NCBI RefSeq assembly: GCF_028858725.1 | Contig: NC_084761.1 | Location: 21,358,501 to 21,422,500, forward strand | Length of the DNA stretch: 64,000 nucleotides | Direction: 5' to 3' | Source: Colius striatus | Lineage: Eukaryota; Chordata; Aves; Coliiformes; Coliidae | Shown here: piece by piece, positions 45,801 to 59,345 of the stretch | Position numbering within the stretch: position 1 is the stretch's first letter | How the letters are laid out: each line of letters opens with the position of its first letter | The notes under the pieces: generated by a model | What the model was told of the DNA's origin: nothing | Database searches by the model: none | What the model saw: the letters and a program-made list of their open reading frames with translations, nothing else | Program-made: the position numbers and the translations under genes

Positions 45801-48800
45801 CCACAACTTTCCAGTGGGAAATGACCTTTTTTATTTCCCCTTTAGCAGTCTATGGGATTATTTCGTTTTCTAGAGGATGGTTTTAGAGGCAAGGGGTTAG
45901 GAATTCTCTTTCCACTCTGCAACTTTTCACCTTTGCACTCATAAAAGGGATGAGAGAAGAAGGAATACCATCCTAAGTGATGGACCTTGCTTATAACATC
46001 TTGATTGAGATACCAGTTGTGTCCTGGTACAGTCACTGTTGCAGCTAAGTTTCCTAAGGCTGCAGCCATGGTTTGCTAGAAAAGGGCCCATCTTCTTTGC
46101 CATCATCTGTGGCTGTTAAGGGTTTGCTATGATCTGGAAAGGTTGGTTAAGGTGTTTGATGTGGGCTGGATTCCTAGCTTTGTCTTGGTTTTTCTACATG
46201 ACTTTTGATTAGCTGCTGTCCCACCGTATAGAAATTGAGCTAATAGTTGTCTCATTTGCAAAATAAGAAGGATAATCTCTCCTTATCTCTTTTTTGTGTG
46301 CTTGACATGTTACTGCAGTGAACCAAGTGCTGTGCACTTACTTGCTGCTTATGTAGAATATCTTATTTCCATTCACATATAGCAGTCTGACCTAGTATCT
46401 TTGGGTACAGATTAAATACAAACAATTACTATAATGAAGGGCTGTTTTGTTGGCTATAATAAAGTCTGGTTTCTTATCCTCTCATCTACTAGCTGATTTA
46501 ATAAAGAAGAACTTATCTGCAATGGTAGCTTAGCACTCTTTTCAGATCTCCAGGATGAAGGTAGGTTAATTCCTTCTAGGGGAATAACAGCAGCCTTAAC
46601 TTCACGGGTGTCTAGCCTCTGTGACAGTGCATCTGCTTTCTTCAAGTAACCAGGCAGCAAGACCAGACCCCTGAGCACCTACAGACAAGTGTAATCCTTC
46701 AGTGTTTCCCACCTGGAATGATTTAGTGAACTTTCCTTCCACAGCTCCTGGTTACATGGCACTGTGCCTCCTCCATTGTTTCCCCCTTCCACCTTTCAGC
46801 TTCTCTTGTTTGGGTGGACAATCGTGCTTTCATTGTCCCAGAGTCTTCAGCCAGATTCAGCTACCAAAGACACCAGAAGCTGGGCCTTGTACTGTTTTTT
46901 ATTATCCCCTGCTTTGTTGCTTCCCCAAGGACTGTTCAGCATTCCTGGGACATTAGGATCTGAAAGAGAGGAAAACCCAAATGGCTGACTGTGGGCTTAA
47001 CAGGGCCAAGCCTGCTGCTCAGCTCAGCTAGGTCTGGTGACAACACGGGTGCTGCTGGCAGCTTTTACTCAGCAGGGGATTTGGCCCAGGCTGTTTGCTG
47101 AGAAGCTTTGAAGCCACAGCTACAAAGCAAAAAACCCGTTGGATCTCAGCGGTGTAGTTAAAGCACAAGCAGGCTGTTAACCTCTCTGAAGAACAGAAAA
47201 TGGTACTGGAGAGAGAGAGAACCTTTTTATTCTCGCTTGACTGATTAGATAGGCCGCTGGCAGCTGCACATGCAGTAAGCACGTGTTCACAAACGTAAGT
47301 TTGGGGAATTAGATGCAATTAAGCAGAAAGTGGGACCAGCCATTCCTGTGAAGAATGCTGCTATTCAGTGTCTGGGTTTAGAAAACATTTCTGTAGGAGA
47401 TAATCTTTCTCTTCCTGAATGAACCACTTTGGATCCCTGTCTTTCGTCTCTCCAAAGAGACAATGTCTGCCTGAGACAGTGATTGCAAATGGCTCAGCGT
47501 ATTAGTTCCTTTAGGGTGACTTTTAGTTCCCTTCAGAAGGAAAGTTTAGTTGCAGAGGTTGCTGGATATGCAACTTTACAGGTATGTCCTGCTATTAAAG
47601 GCAATCAAGGCATCTCTGGGCCTGAAGGAAAGCGGGGGCAGTGCCTGTGGGTCCAGGAGCCCTGTGTTGGAGTTACCGGGAGAGTCAGTGAGAAATGCCA
47701 GCTGCTGCCAGTGTGGATATATGGAGGACACGACCAGTGTGAGATGCGAGCCTTTCTCTGCAAATCAGGAGCCTGGAGAAAGGTCCCAGTAGCCAGTATT
47801 TCCAAATGTCCTTGGAATGAAAAGGAAGCCTCGTAGTCTTCTCAGGAGTTTATGGAGACTGACGCAAGCATTAGAGAAGTTGGACTGTGGCAGGAACGAG
47901 AGTAAATCTACTCTGCAGCCATCTGAGCTGGCTTTGCCAGGTGTATACCCTGCAGGGGAACTTACTGCTGCTTTTTACCATTTCTTACCATCACTTTCAG
48001 AGGAGCAGGTTGCAGTTCAGGTGAGGGCAATATTTCTCTCCCAACTGCATAACCCTGAATTAATTTGTAAAATCTCTCAATCCTTTCACTATTTTCCCTT
48101 TTCCCTTTTAATGTTGGAAGAGAGAAGAACCAAGCCCTTCAGCATCCCTTTTTCTAGAGTTCACTTGACTGCCTTGAGCAGGATCTTCAGCCAGCCTTCT
48201 TGTTAGAGCACTGTTCTTCAAACACAAATAGCAAGCTGTGTTTGTGTCTAAATGAGGCCGAGTGATGTTCTTAACGTTTTGCAGGGATGAACTTTCCCCA
48301 AGTGCCCCACTGTCCTCGCTGATGTTGCTCAGGGCTTTCTCTCTCACCTTTATAGGCCTAAATCTGCCTCCATAAGAAATGCACTCCATTGCACATAAAT
48401 GCAGAGTTGCAAGAAGGTTGTTGAGGGGTTTAGATTTAATGTGAGACACTCTGGAGGCTGACCTGTAACTGACATGTAATTCTCAATGAAAGAAAGATTA
48501 GGACAGCTTCAGACTTGTACCAAAAGCAGCCCAAGACTTGACTGTGCAATGAAGTCCTGCTTACACTGTGCCGGGCGTACTGCTAGATATTTTAATCAGT
48601 GTTTATCTGGATGGGGTTTTTTTGTACTGCCACAGTTGTTTGAGAGAGACTTTGTGTAATGGAGAATCTGCTAACTCTCCTGCTCTGTTTAATGGGCTTT
48701 GACTGCAGTTGCCATAGGAGCCTGCCTTCTGAATGCCCCTGGGATTCCTCTGTTACAAAAGGTCCACCTGAAGTCACAGGGCTGAACTCTTTTTCTACAT

Positions 48801-51800
48801 AGCTTTCAGTCCTCAGAGAGTTAAAACCCTGCTGGCTCTGGTCATAAATCATTTTCTGCTTCACTGAGGTTGAAGCTTTTATGTTATTGCTTTCTTTAGA
48901 TCTTTCCAGGTCAATCTTTGAGATACTGCGGTGTGTGGAGCATTTAGGTCTGCACTGGCCATCACTTGATGGTGTTGCTCTGTGATCAGTTGATATATTT
49001 TGGCACAATTTCTTGAGCTGTGAGCAGGAAATAACTCTTTTGAAAATAAGCACTAGTAGATGACAATGCTGTGTATCTGGTACATATCCCTCAACTGACA
49101 TCCTGAGTGCCTTACATTATATAAAAGGCAAATAAAATGCTTTGTGACATGTATTTCTTCTTGGAGGCATTACGTTGTCAGTTCTGGAGATCAAAGTCCT
49201 TTTTCAAGTAGCAGCACACACTTTCCTGTGCTTCCTCTTGTCCGTGCTTCAAACCTGACCTCAAGAGGCTGGTTTTTGAGAAGCATGTTTATACTGTGGA
49301 AATTTTACCCAGCTGAGTGAAGCCACTTTCCCGCCCGGCTGGAAAACCCCACACATCTGCATGCAAACGTCGGCCTGGCTGTTGGCAGAGCAACTACTTC
49401 TGTATGAAACAGCCCGCACATCCACGGGCTGCTGCCGGTGTTATGGGTGTCAGGCTCGGTATTGTTACACCATCTTGGCTATCAAATAGTGGAAGGACTG
49501 GAATAGTCCTTGTGTTATTGTATTGCTCAAGGATATCCAGGATTCACCATTGCTGGAGAAGTTGGAGAAGGGGATGTAGGATGTACAGTGATGTAATTTT
49601 GCAATGGTTCTTGTGGCACACGAGATAAATCTGAAGAGTAGAGCACCACTGGTCTGCTCTCTGACTGCCAATCCACCTGCACTGGATCTTGTAAGCACCT
49701 AAGGTAGGCTGGCAGACCACCCTCTCCTCCACACTGACAAGGGCCAGGCTATGATCATAGAGACTGCTATTGAAAGAGAGACTGCTCCTTGGACAGGATA
49801 CATACATGTTACATGTAACTCCTTGGAGAACACTATTCAAGTAGGACCATTCCAGCTCCTGGCAGGGGAGATTTACAGAGGCTATTTTGATATGAAACAG
49901 GAGCAGCATTTTCCCACCTATGTGCAGAGAGAGTAATTTTTTCATTAGCTGAATGCCCCCATCTCCCGCTGCTTTCTGAAGGAGTTGAAGACATTCTTAA
50001 GCTGAGACTTGGGTCTCATACATCTTAAGGTAATGCTGGAGGGAAAACTTTGGATATAAAATACCCAATTAACCCTTGAGTTTTGCAAATGCTTGCCTCA
50101 GTTCTTATCTGTAGTACCAGGTTTTTGAAAACCAATGGGCTAGCAAAACTGTTCAGCATTACTGTGGGCTGAATTCAAAGTCAGATGCTCCTGAACTTCA
50201 GGAAGTCTGAAATTCAAATCTGCACCTTGAGACTTGGCCAGTCTTTTAATTTCCATTTCAGAAGAGGAAATACCCTGCAGCAGATTTAGCCAGGAGTAAT
50301 TGGCCAGACCTAGCTTCTTAACAGAAAGTTTTGAGCAGACAGATGTAAGGAAACATCACAAAGTCCAAGACAGAGAATATCCGTTTTACCGTTTTCTCTT
50401 TAGTCTCCAGTGTTTTCAGAGCTGACTAGCAATGCTGGTTGGTTTGTGTGGATATTTAGGGGGGAGGAGGAGCACAATTTCCAGAGTGAGAGCTTAGAAG
50501 AACATGACAACTCAGATTGGGGTGAGCACCTCTTCCCTCATTTCTAGCCTAAGCAAGGCACGCAAATTTTTTGGCACGCATTTGGAAAGGTATCTAACCA
50601 TGATTACTTACTTGAACCTCCTGATTGTATTGCCATGCCCTTCTAGGTAAAAAAATCAGGTTGATTTATGTCCTTGGCAGCGGTTTGAAACTCTGACAAT
50701 GGTTTAAGTTGTTAAGGGCAGCAACGTTTTCATCTTGCCAAATGAAGAGAACAAAAAAAAAAGGTGAGATGAGAGCAAGAACTTTGTGGGTTTTTTACCT
50801 TCCTGGGGTTGGGAAACTCTTGGAGAACAAGTTCCTAGGTGACAACAACAAAAAAAAACTCAATGGAGGATTCCTTTGCTGGTTACGTGGGCACTTGGTA
50901 ATGGCAACATACCAGCACTTGTCCATACAGAATGCAAGCCAGCAAAGTGTACCTTGTCACACGCTACCAGTAGTGCCTGTGCTCAGCCTTGGAGAGAAAC
51001 TCTTGTCTTTATACAGGGCTGTTCTTTTATAGCCTTTCAGTGATAGCTGGGAAAGATTCAATCTGGTGTTGCCTGGTGCTTTTCAACCCCTTCCTTTCAA
51101 ACACACTTGATAACTCAGGCACAGCCACTTGCAAAACCAAACCAATCCCTTGTTTGGAGTGTATTACAAAGATCAGAGGCCTTTCTAGTCCTCCCTGCTT
51201 CCAAGTTTACATCCACAACCCACTCAAACCTGTCTTGAGCTTTTATAGATGATTTGAGTCCTTCACTCATACTTACCCTTTGCAGAGACTGGCTGAAACC
51301 AGACAAGAACAGATGACAATGCGATCACAGAAGGCTCTTTAGGGGATGTCCTATTCACTTTGCACATCTCAGCAAGATTGATACTGGCAACATCACCTCA
51401 GCTCAAAACCTGCCAAAGAGTGCAGGGTTAGTCCCTTTATAAGACAGACTTTTCGGTGTCCCCTCACACTGATACTCAGCCAAATCAATCCTCCTGATTT
51501 TGAAACAGCTTAGATAGTTGAGTCTTCCCCAAGCTAAGAGCCAGTCAAATGATGCCCACAATATCTTCTTGGTGAAGCACAACATGTTCAAGCTGAGGCA
51601 CAGCCATTTCCTTTTTGCTTCTGCTTCATTCTGATGAGAGCCACTTCTGCAGGGAGATAGAGGGCCAAGTGCTTACGGCCAGTGGTCATACAAGGAAGAA
51701 ATGCTGAGTGACAGCTGTTGCTAGTCTATAACATCGTCTGTTTGTGGAGGGAGAGGTAAAGAGAAGTCATTCAGCCATCCCACGTGCTTAAATTTAGAAG

Positions 51801-53928
51801 AGGGAGCTGCAGATTACACAAAGAGGGCTGTGGCTATTGACAAGTTTTAAATAGTGAGGGATAACGGGAGGGAAGGTTAGGTGGAAATGCAGAGAGGCAC
51901 GACAAAAATGGCAGTCTTTAATTCTCTGTGCAGTTGACGGGAAATGCTGCAGGGAAATGCTTTCACGTAGAGAAGCCTGTTAAGAAGTTGTAGGAAGAAA
52001 ATAGATGTTGAAATAAATGATTTCTTAGCTGACATGACACTGGCTCTCTAGGGAGTTGGACAGCTTGATAGAAATCAGACTCTTCTGCTAGGGTTCATCT
52101 TCTTTAGCATCAGCAGAAATTAAACTTCCACAGATGCAAACAACCTGTAAATAAGAAGAGCCAGGGGGCAAAAAGAACCTACCTGACAGATAAATCATCT
52201 AAGACAGGGGTTTTTAAAGAGCAGCCTGCAGAGCACTTGTGGCTTGACAAGCCTCTACATGCAGCCTGTAAGGGGAATTTTTTAAACCAAGGCATTGCAT
52301 TCACCTGAGGCACTGTGGACAAATGTTACATGATCCAAGCCCAGCAGCCCACTGATGGAGTGGGTGACTATGAACGTGACTAATCTTATGGTGGGGCTTT
52401 CCTATCAAGAACTTCCTACAGTTTTCTTTAGAAGTGTTACTCGGAGTAAGAAAAACAAAGTCTTTTATGGCTAGGAAGGAAAATAGTCTCCTGAAAGTCA
52501 CATGTCTTATCCTGTGGTTTCATTAGCTTTCTCAGGGAATTAGGCTTGAAGAAAAGAAAAGGAAATCATGAGGGCAGATTGATTTTTTTCAGTACTTAAT
52601 ATCAGTCTTAATCAGTCGTCTGAACTCCATCTCTGCCTCTCAGAGTTTGGCTCTTCTGGGTAGCCCGCCACTAAGAGAGAAACTACCTCTACGGCAATCT
52701 GCATCCTCTTTATCAGCTAGGGAAAACCAAGCTGGGAGCTGCACAAGTGTGGAAATACAACTAGAGAAATCTGTCTGCAGAATCCCTTCATCCCTCAAGG
52801 CTGCGTAAAATGGGTCCCTGGAAACGTATAAGCAGAATGAAAGGAGGGAGCAAAACCTGTTAATCCTGGATTTTTTGATTCCTTGAGTGCAAATTTAATG
52901 TTAAACTACTTTCTGACTTGAGGGATTGACACGTGCTAAAAAGCAATGCTACAAAAAGAGGAGAGAGCAGTAAAAGGTAAATGAAAGGAAAATCCTGGGC
53001 CTCTGAAATCAACAGTGATTCATAAAGACATTTGAGGATTTATGGAAATGTGTTCCCACTTCAGTACTAGTTTATGAGAGCCACTTCCCACGTGATGAAG
53101 AAAACTCTTGTAGAATTCCCCCAGCATCCTCCTCTTGCACTTCAAAGGGAATGGCAAGCTTTACTCTGTCCTTGGCAAGGAGGATATGGTAAAACAACTA
53201 TGTCCCAGCATTCAGAATGATGTGGTGGATTCTCTAGTAGAGAAAACTCTCTGTAAACTAGCACACTGCTCGAAGACTCTAAAATGTAGCCTTGGAAATT
53301 ACTACAGAGAGAGAATGATAAAAACTTCTGCAGAAGTAGTCAAGGAGTAAAATATCATTAACTTCTGTTTTCTTCTAATTAGCTTAGATCATCTTATCCT
53401 CCTCGTGCTAATCACCAGAGAGCTGAGGAATACACAAAGCAAGTACTCTCACCTACCCTGGCTCCCAGGTGGGAGTGCTTTACAGGGAATTGGGCAGCAT
53501 AGCAATTCCTAGCTGAGACAAGTGTGGAGCCTGCCCTTGCAATGAATATCCTGCTGATCATGGGAGGCACGGTAGCTGTGTTTGTTAGTAGCTGGGCCTC
53601 TGGGAACAGAGCTGTGATGGACAATTTGGCTGCAGAGATGACAGAACTCTTGCTTTATTGCTCCTCTTATAGTGGTTTGACCTTGATGTGTGAGTACACA
53701 CAATTTTTTACGATTGTTTGGCTAGTAGTTTATGCTGGTGGCAGTTCTTTGAATTGTGTAGAAATTTCTTTGCTCGTAGAGATAGCCTTGACCTCGTCTT
53801 CTTTCAGATGCAAGTAGAAGTCTCTCTTTGTCTATCCCTTGGGAAGCCTTTCTCTCATCTAGGTGTTATCAGGTGTGAGTGTAAGGCAGTGCAGACTGTC
53901 CCTGGAAGAACAGAGACTCGCTGTGCTG

Positions 53929-53977
53929 TGTCAATGCAGCTTGTCTCAGAAGGTGTCAATGCAGCTTGTCTCAGAAG
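53929..53977. repeat. tandem duplication, 25-base unit, two copies
   Basis: The unit begins TGTCAATGCAGCTTGTCTCA and is repeated directly (53929-53953 and 53954-53977), with no difference over the 24 bases compared. Confidence 0.95.
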
Positions 53978-56900
53978 ATCAGCTGAAATTTGCCCTCTAA
54001 CAGAGAGTTCTGTGACAACACAGTAGTTTTCTATGTGGTTGAAAAGATGGCCTTGGAGAAAGAAGGAAAGTCTGTTTTTGCTAATGAAGTTGAAACAAGC
54101 CAAGGGTGTTTTGGGGAGAGCAGCTATTACCCTGTCTTGAACCCATAGCAATAGCCTTTTGGCTTGCTTCTGGCTTGTTTCTTCTTGGTTGTTCTTTCTG
54201 GGAAGAGAAACACCAAAACTTTGCTACCATGTCTTCAAACTAACCAGCTTTTCTTATTAGAAACTATATCTACAGAATAGAGGTTTCGGGTTAGGACAGT
54301 GACTGGTTTTGCTTCTGTTTTAAGTACTCAAAACATGAAGTGACTTCACAAACTTGCTAATTTTGCTGGTGAATGCATAAACTCTGGAAACAGTGTGGTG
54401 TGTACAAAGCTGCTGTGCCAGGCCTCAGGTTCCTTCCAGAGGGAAAAGGTTAAAGGATATTGGGCCCTTCTATACTCCTAATTCTAGAAGAAGCCACAAC
54501 TTTCTCTGTGTGCATCAAGGATCCCATGAAAGGATCCAATTTCCTTTAGAGTACAGTGAGGTAGCCAGCCTCTCAGGAAAAGCTTCTATACCTCTGTAGC
54601 AAAAATAATCTCAGGCTCTGCTGAGCAGCGGGGATTTTGCTGTTAGCAAATTCACTCAGGCTCAAAGACTTAAAAGGGTCTGTGGCTTCTGTTGAGGAGA
54701 AAGTGGAAATTCCCATAGCACATTGGCAACGTGAGGTAGGGAAGAGGCTTTTGACAGCATTGCAATATGTTTGGGGTGAAAATGGTATGTGGCTCACACT
54801 TTATAAGCTGAAGGCAAACGACTGTGTAGATCTTGGTGAACTGAGTGTCCCAAGTCTGGCATTGCTGCCCTAATGGGGAAGGTGATAGGGCAAAGGGGGA
54901 ATCTAAAGGGGACTGAGAATGCAGAGTGAGGGCAGGGCTCCTGTCCTGAAGCAGCATGTTGAGCTGTGCCTCCACCATTTACCAGGCACTCCACTGGGCA
55001 TCAGTACAGGTGGAGTTCAGACAGCACCGGCCAGTGACTGGAATTTCTCCTTTGCCTGTTAAAATGATGCAGTGTGGCCTGATGCTGGTGACCATGTGAC
55101 TTGTATCTATTTTTAAGCACAGATTTGAAGGGGTTGTGTTGCCCTATACCAAATGATGGAGGCATGGGGCACCTGCTGCCTGTCCTGTGATTGACTGCCA
55201 TTCATTGGGATGTATTGCAGAGAGAAGAATAATGATCTTCAATAATTTCCTCCACTTTTCACATCTTGTGTGTTGTTAAAAGGCCTTCTGATGTCTTCCA
55301 GGCTTGGTTGTACAGAAGCAGGCATGTGCTGGGCTGCTGTCCTCACACTGAAATGCAAACATTTACCCTGGTTATGAGTAGCACACACAATCTGTGCCTC
55401 AAAAGGGTTTTTCTGTAGGTGTGGTAGAACATAGGCTCCCTGTTTGCAGGTTTGTCTGAGGTTCAGCAGAATGGTGACTAACCTTTAGGAGAGGCTGAGG
55501 AAGGAAGGAGTGAGTGTGCTGCTAATGAAACAAACACCTTGATAGCTCAAGCAATTCATAAAATGCCTCAGGACCTCAGAAACTGAGGAAATATCACAAG
55601 GAAATACCAGCTGGGTAGGGCACATAGCTGTGATGTTACCTGTGAGGGGGTGGAACTGGTGACAGCTTGGGAGTGTGACACAGACGTGTCATCAGACGTG
55701 CACCTTCACCTTGATTTGCCGTGGCCTAAAGGAGAGGAAGAAGGCAGAGAGGCAGGCAGGGGTGCAGCTTGTGGCTGCACCTCTTGGGGACAGCTGACAA
55801 GAGAGCAATGCAGAGCCAGTGCTGAGGACAACACATGGCTAGCTCACAGTGGAGCTGAGCAAGAGCTAGGGTAGAAACTGTGGCCTGCTGTATGTCACAA
55901 AATACCCAGTGGTGGTGGAGGCAGGATGCAGTGGCCTTTCACTCCTTGCCTGAGGCAGGGGAGACACAGTCCTAGGGCTGATGTGGGAAGGAGTCCTTTG
56001 AGTAGCAAAAATACTCCAATGACAGTTAGCACCATGACCTTTAAACACTTCCACAAGCTGATTCAACTGGAGTGTAGAAAGCATTGTGGGTGAGGCAGGG
56101 TTCAGTGGAACTCTGCTGTGAATCACACTGTTGTGATGCTGTCTACTGGAGGCTGGAGTATATGGTCTTCCCCCAGTCCCATCCATGTGAGTTCTGGGCA
56201 GATTTTTGCTTTCAAAATGACAAATTAAGCAGTTAGGAGGGTCCATTGTAGTTGCCTACAAATGCTGGACGAGCCTTAGATAGACTTAAGGCATCGTTTA
56301 ATGAGTAGTTAGTGTGGGCTATTATTTCTGAAGTATTCAAAATCCCAAGTTTGAAGATGTTTGGAGTGGAAATGCATTTTACTCACCCTCCTTGCAAAGC
56401 TGCCTCCTTCTCCAGGAACACAAATGCACCTTCAACCTTTTATATACTTTTTGTCCAGGGACAAAAGCTGATCTCTCTCCAGGGAGCAGCTGAATGCCCT
56501 CTGGCTTGGTGCCTTTCCCAGTATCACTGTCTTCCAGCTCCAGTGATAACCAGTTGTACTGTCAAACAGGAAGAACTAGGCTCAAGGGAAGCTCAGACAT
56601 AACTGTAGGACAGGCTGGTTATATCAACCAGTATCCAGGACGGAATGCTTCCTGGGTGGCAGTTGGCACAAACCCTGGGGAAAATGCCACCCTGGCTCCT
56701 GTGTTGCCATCCTGCAGCTCTCTGGGAAGGACTGGCCATTGTGTCTCTATATATGCCAGTATTATAGAGAGATTTTTGTGTTTATACTCAACTGTATAGT
56801 TTACTCAGTCAATTCACACTTCTGTCACTTACTCAGAAGTACTGTCACAAACCAAAGAAATGCTGTACAAAAGCGAGCCGATCGTGTTCATTAGCTGTGG

Positions 56901-59194
56901 CTTGCACTTCACCAGGGCACATCTCGGGAGTCGAGGACTATGGAATAACTTTGTAGTTTCTTGTAAGATCCACAGGCCTAGCTAAGTGTTAGGGTGACAG
57001 TACCATTCCCCAGCCTCTCCATCCTTTGTCTTTCATCTCTGTAAGTCTTACAGTGCAGGCTTGCACCTGTGTTATTTTTCAGTACATAAGCATCCAACCT
57101 TATCTTGTGGGAAGCATGTCTATGGGATGCAACACTCCCTTGTAAGCAAAACCCCAGGAGAAACTGAGCAAGTAGTTCACCTCAAGCTCCCCTAAACTTT
57201 GATCCCACCATTGCTGCTCCTTGGGATTCAAGAAAATAAGGATCCCAAATGTGTAGTCTCCTGGTACTTGAAGACAAGTGCATTGAGACACATGTTGCAG
57301 CAATGGACATGGGCCACCTGTGCTTTTGTTTCTCCAGCTGTTCCCAGTAGGAAGCCTCAGCCATTGTAGTGTTTGGCTGCTTTCATATCTGGCACACTGG
57401 CTTCCTGTGACATTAACACTTTCCAGCTGTTTCAGGTTGGTCAGCAACAGTCATGTCTCAGCTTAAGACTACTTAACTTGCGAGCTTTCTAGCTAGGAAT
57501 ATCACCAGTGTACACAGACTAAAAAGGCATTGCATGTCAACTTAGACTTTGTGCTTTTAGAAAAACTCTAAACATAATAATAAGCCTTGTAGTGTCGAGT
57601 ATGACAGTGGGAGGCCCTCACGTTATGTATTTCTCAGCCTTGGTTAGGACCTGTAACTATGTTTATACCCTTTCAGGCCATAATAACAAGAAATATGTTT
57701 TGGTTAACTTGGAAATAACCCTGGTGTTTTAGGCTGCTTACAAAGTCAGGCAGATGTGCTGTAGCTGTTGCACCCACTCAGGTTTGCAGGTGTATTTTAT
57801 TTACAAAGAAGGATCCTCTGGTCCCTCTGAAGGAAAGCCTGTGCTTGAGAGCTCAAAGCAGGGCAGCCTACAACATAAGCAGCTTGTCAGACTAACAAAT
57901 GACAGCCTCTATCAGGTTCTGCTCAGAGGGATGCCTTCTGTGAGATGGGATCAGACATCCATGTGATCTGTAAGCCTGCCCTGCTGGATGCACAGGGCAA
58001 CCCTTTGTCTGGAGGATGATGCCAGCTTTGGAAGAGCAGTGCAGCACTTCTGGCCTGCATATGGCCCCGGTGCCCTCCTGTCTCTGTGCTATCTGCCGCA
58101 GAAGTACTTTGCCTACATAGCAACATGTGCCTTGTGTTTGCTCATCCCACCTTACTCCAGTTCTCTGTAACCAGGGGACACGTCTAAATGCATTGGGGAT
58201 GGTAGAGCTGTATCGGAGTGTTCATTTAATCCTGCCTTCCCTGGGACAGGACAAGCTCACCCTGTCCCTACCAGGCATATTCCAACTGCCTGTGGTGGCT
58301 GTGCAGCAGGCACAACGCTGTGTGATGACTTCATCTCTGGTAGCTTGCTCTCCAGCCTCCTCTTCCCCCCCACAGACAGTCCTGGGCACTCTGTCCCGAC
58401 AGGAGTGCCTTGTGTCTCCAAAATGGTATATTGGTTGCAAGATATCTTCCTTTCCTACATCGCAGCCTTCAGCCAGTCCCTCAGCAGTGCAGGAGAATAG
58501 ACTTTTTGCCTACATCTCCTGCTCCTCATCTTTCAGGGTGATCATCACTCCACACAGCAAGTCTTCCTCCCCATCCTCCCTCAAACAGAGATTGCTGCAG
58601 GGTCGATAGGGTCTAACCTGCATTTCTAGATTTCCAGGATGCCTTTGTGCCTCTCCCCACCCAAAAACCTACCCTAAACTGTACTTTGCTGAAGAATATC
58701 AAGACAAGCCTGTTCCACAGGTTGCTACTGCTCTTGCCTGGGAATTGAGCAAAGAGTACTAACTAGTGTGTCTTGTGAGAGGAGGAAGCCCTCCTCTTAC
58801 CTCATCTCCTTCCTTCTCTTTTTTTCCTTCCCTGAGCCCGAGCTTCCTCTGTTCTTTCTCACCCTGACAATCACCTGGTTCTCTTCAGCTGCAGCACATC
58901 TCCGTGCCCACTCCTTGGTGTAGCCCAGTGTTTGTGCAGCACCCACCCGTGCCTCAGGCTGATGAGCCCGGGCAATGCCATGGCACTGCTCAACTCCGGT
59001 TTCTTTGCACTGCAGTCGTTGACACAACTGACAGACTGGCTAAAAAAACAAGCTGGTACTTCAGAAACACTTCTGAAAATTGGGGTTCTGAAGGGGATGT
59101 CAGTGGAAAAAATACCCTGTGTGATGAGAGCAGGCGTGTGTAACACCTGTAAGGGTGTTGAATTCTTTCTGCCCAGTTACCAGCTTTGCCGGTG

Positions 59195-59345
59195 ACCTCC
59201 TGCGTCGGACCCGGGCGGTTGGGCGAGTGCTGGTGCCTGCAGTCCCGGCCCGTGCTGCGCTGCCCTCCGCCTCTGGTGTCTGCCGCTCTCTAGTGGTGCC
59301 GAAGCCTCAGCCTCCCGGGCAGCCCTGCTTGACGCCGCCTGTCAC
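59195..59345. promoter_or_regulatory. isolated CpG-dense patch, possible promoter
   Basis: About 150 bases carry some 14 CpG dinucleotides, against very few in the surrounding kilobases. A CATAAATA element follows at 59345, and then an ATG at 59371 opens a frame of 81 codons. A strong splice donor (CTACTG, then GTGAGTTG, with the GT at 59575) lies within that frame. This is the layout of a small promoter with a first exon on the plus strand, but no known gene is recognised in it. Confidence 0.4.

Noticed and set aside
48592-49101. 169-codon minus-strand open frame with an acceptor-like CTGCTCACAG near 49020
   Set aside because: A rough estimate from stop-codon frequency gives about one frame this long by chance in 26 kb over six frames. 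The only nearby donor (CTTCAGGTGGAC) is weak, and the peptide matches no family that I know.
58127-58609. 160-codon plus-strand open frame
   Set aside because: Length expected by chance, and a Ser/Pro-rich peptide without a motif. No supporting start or splice context.
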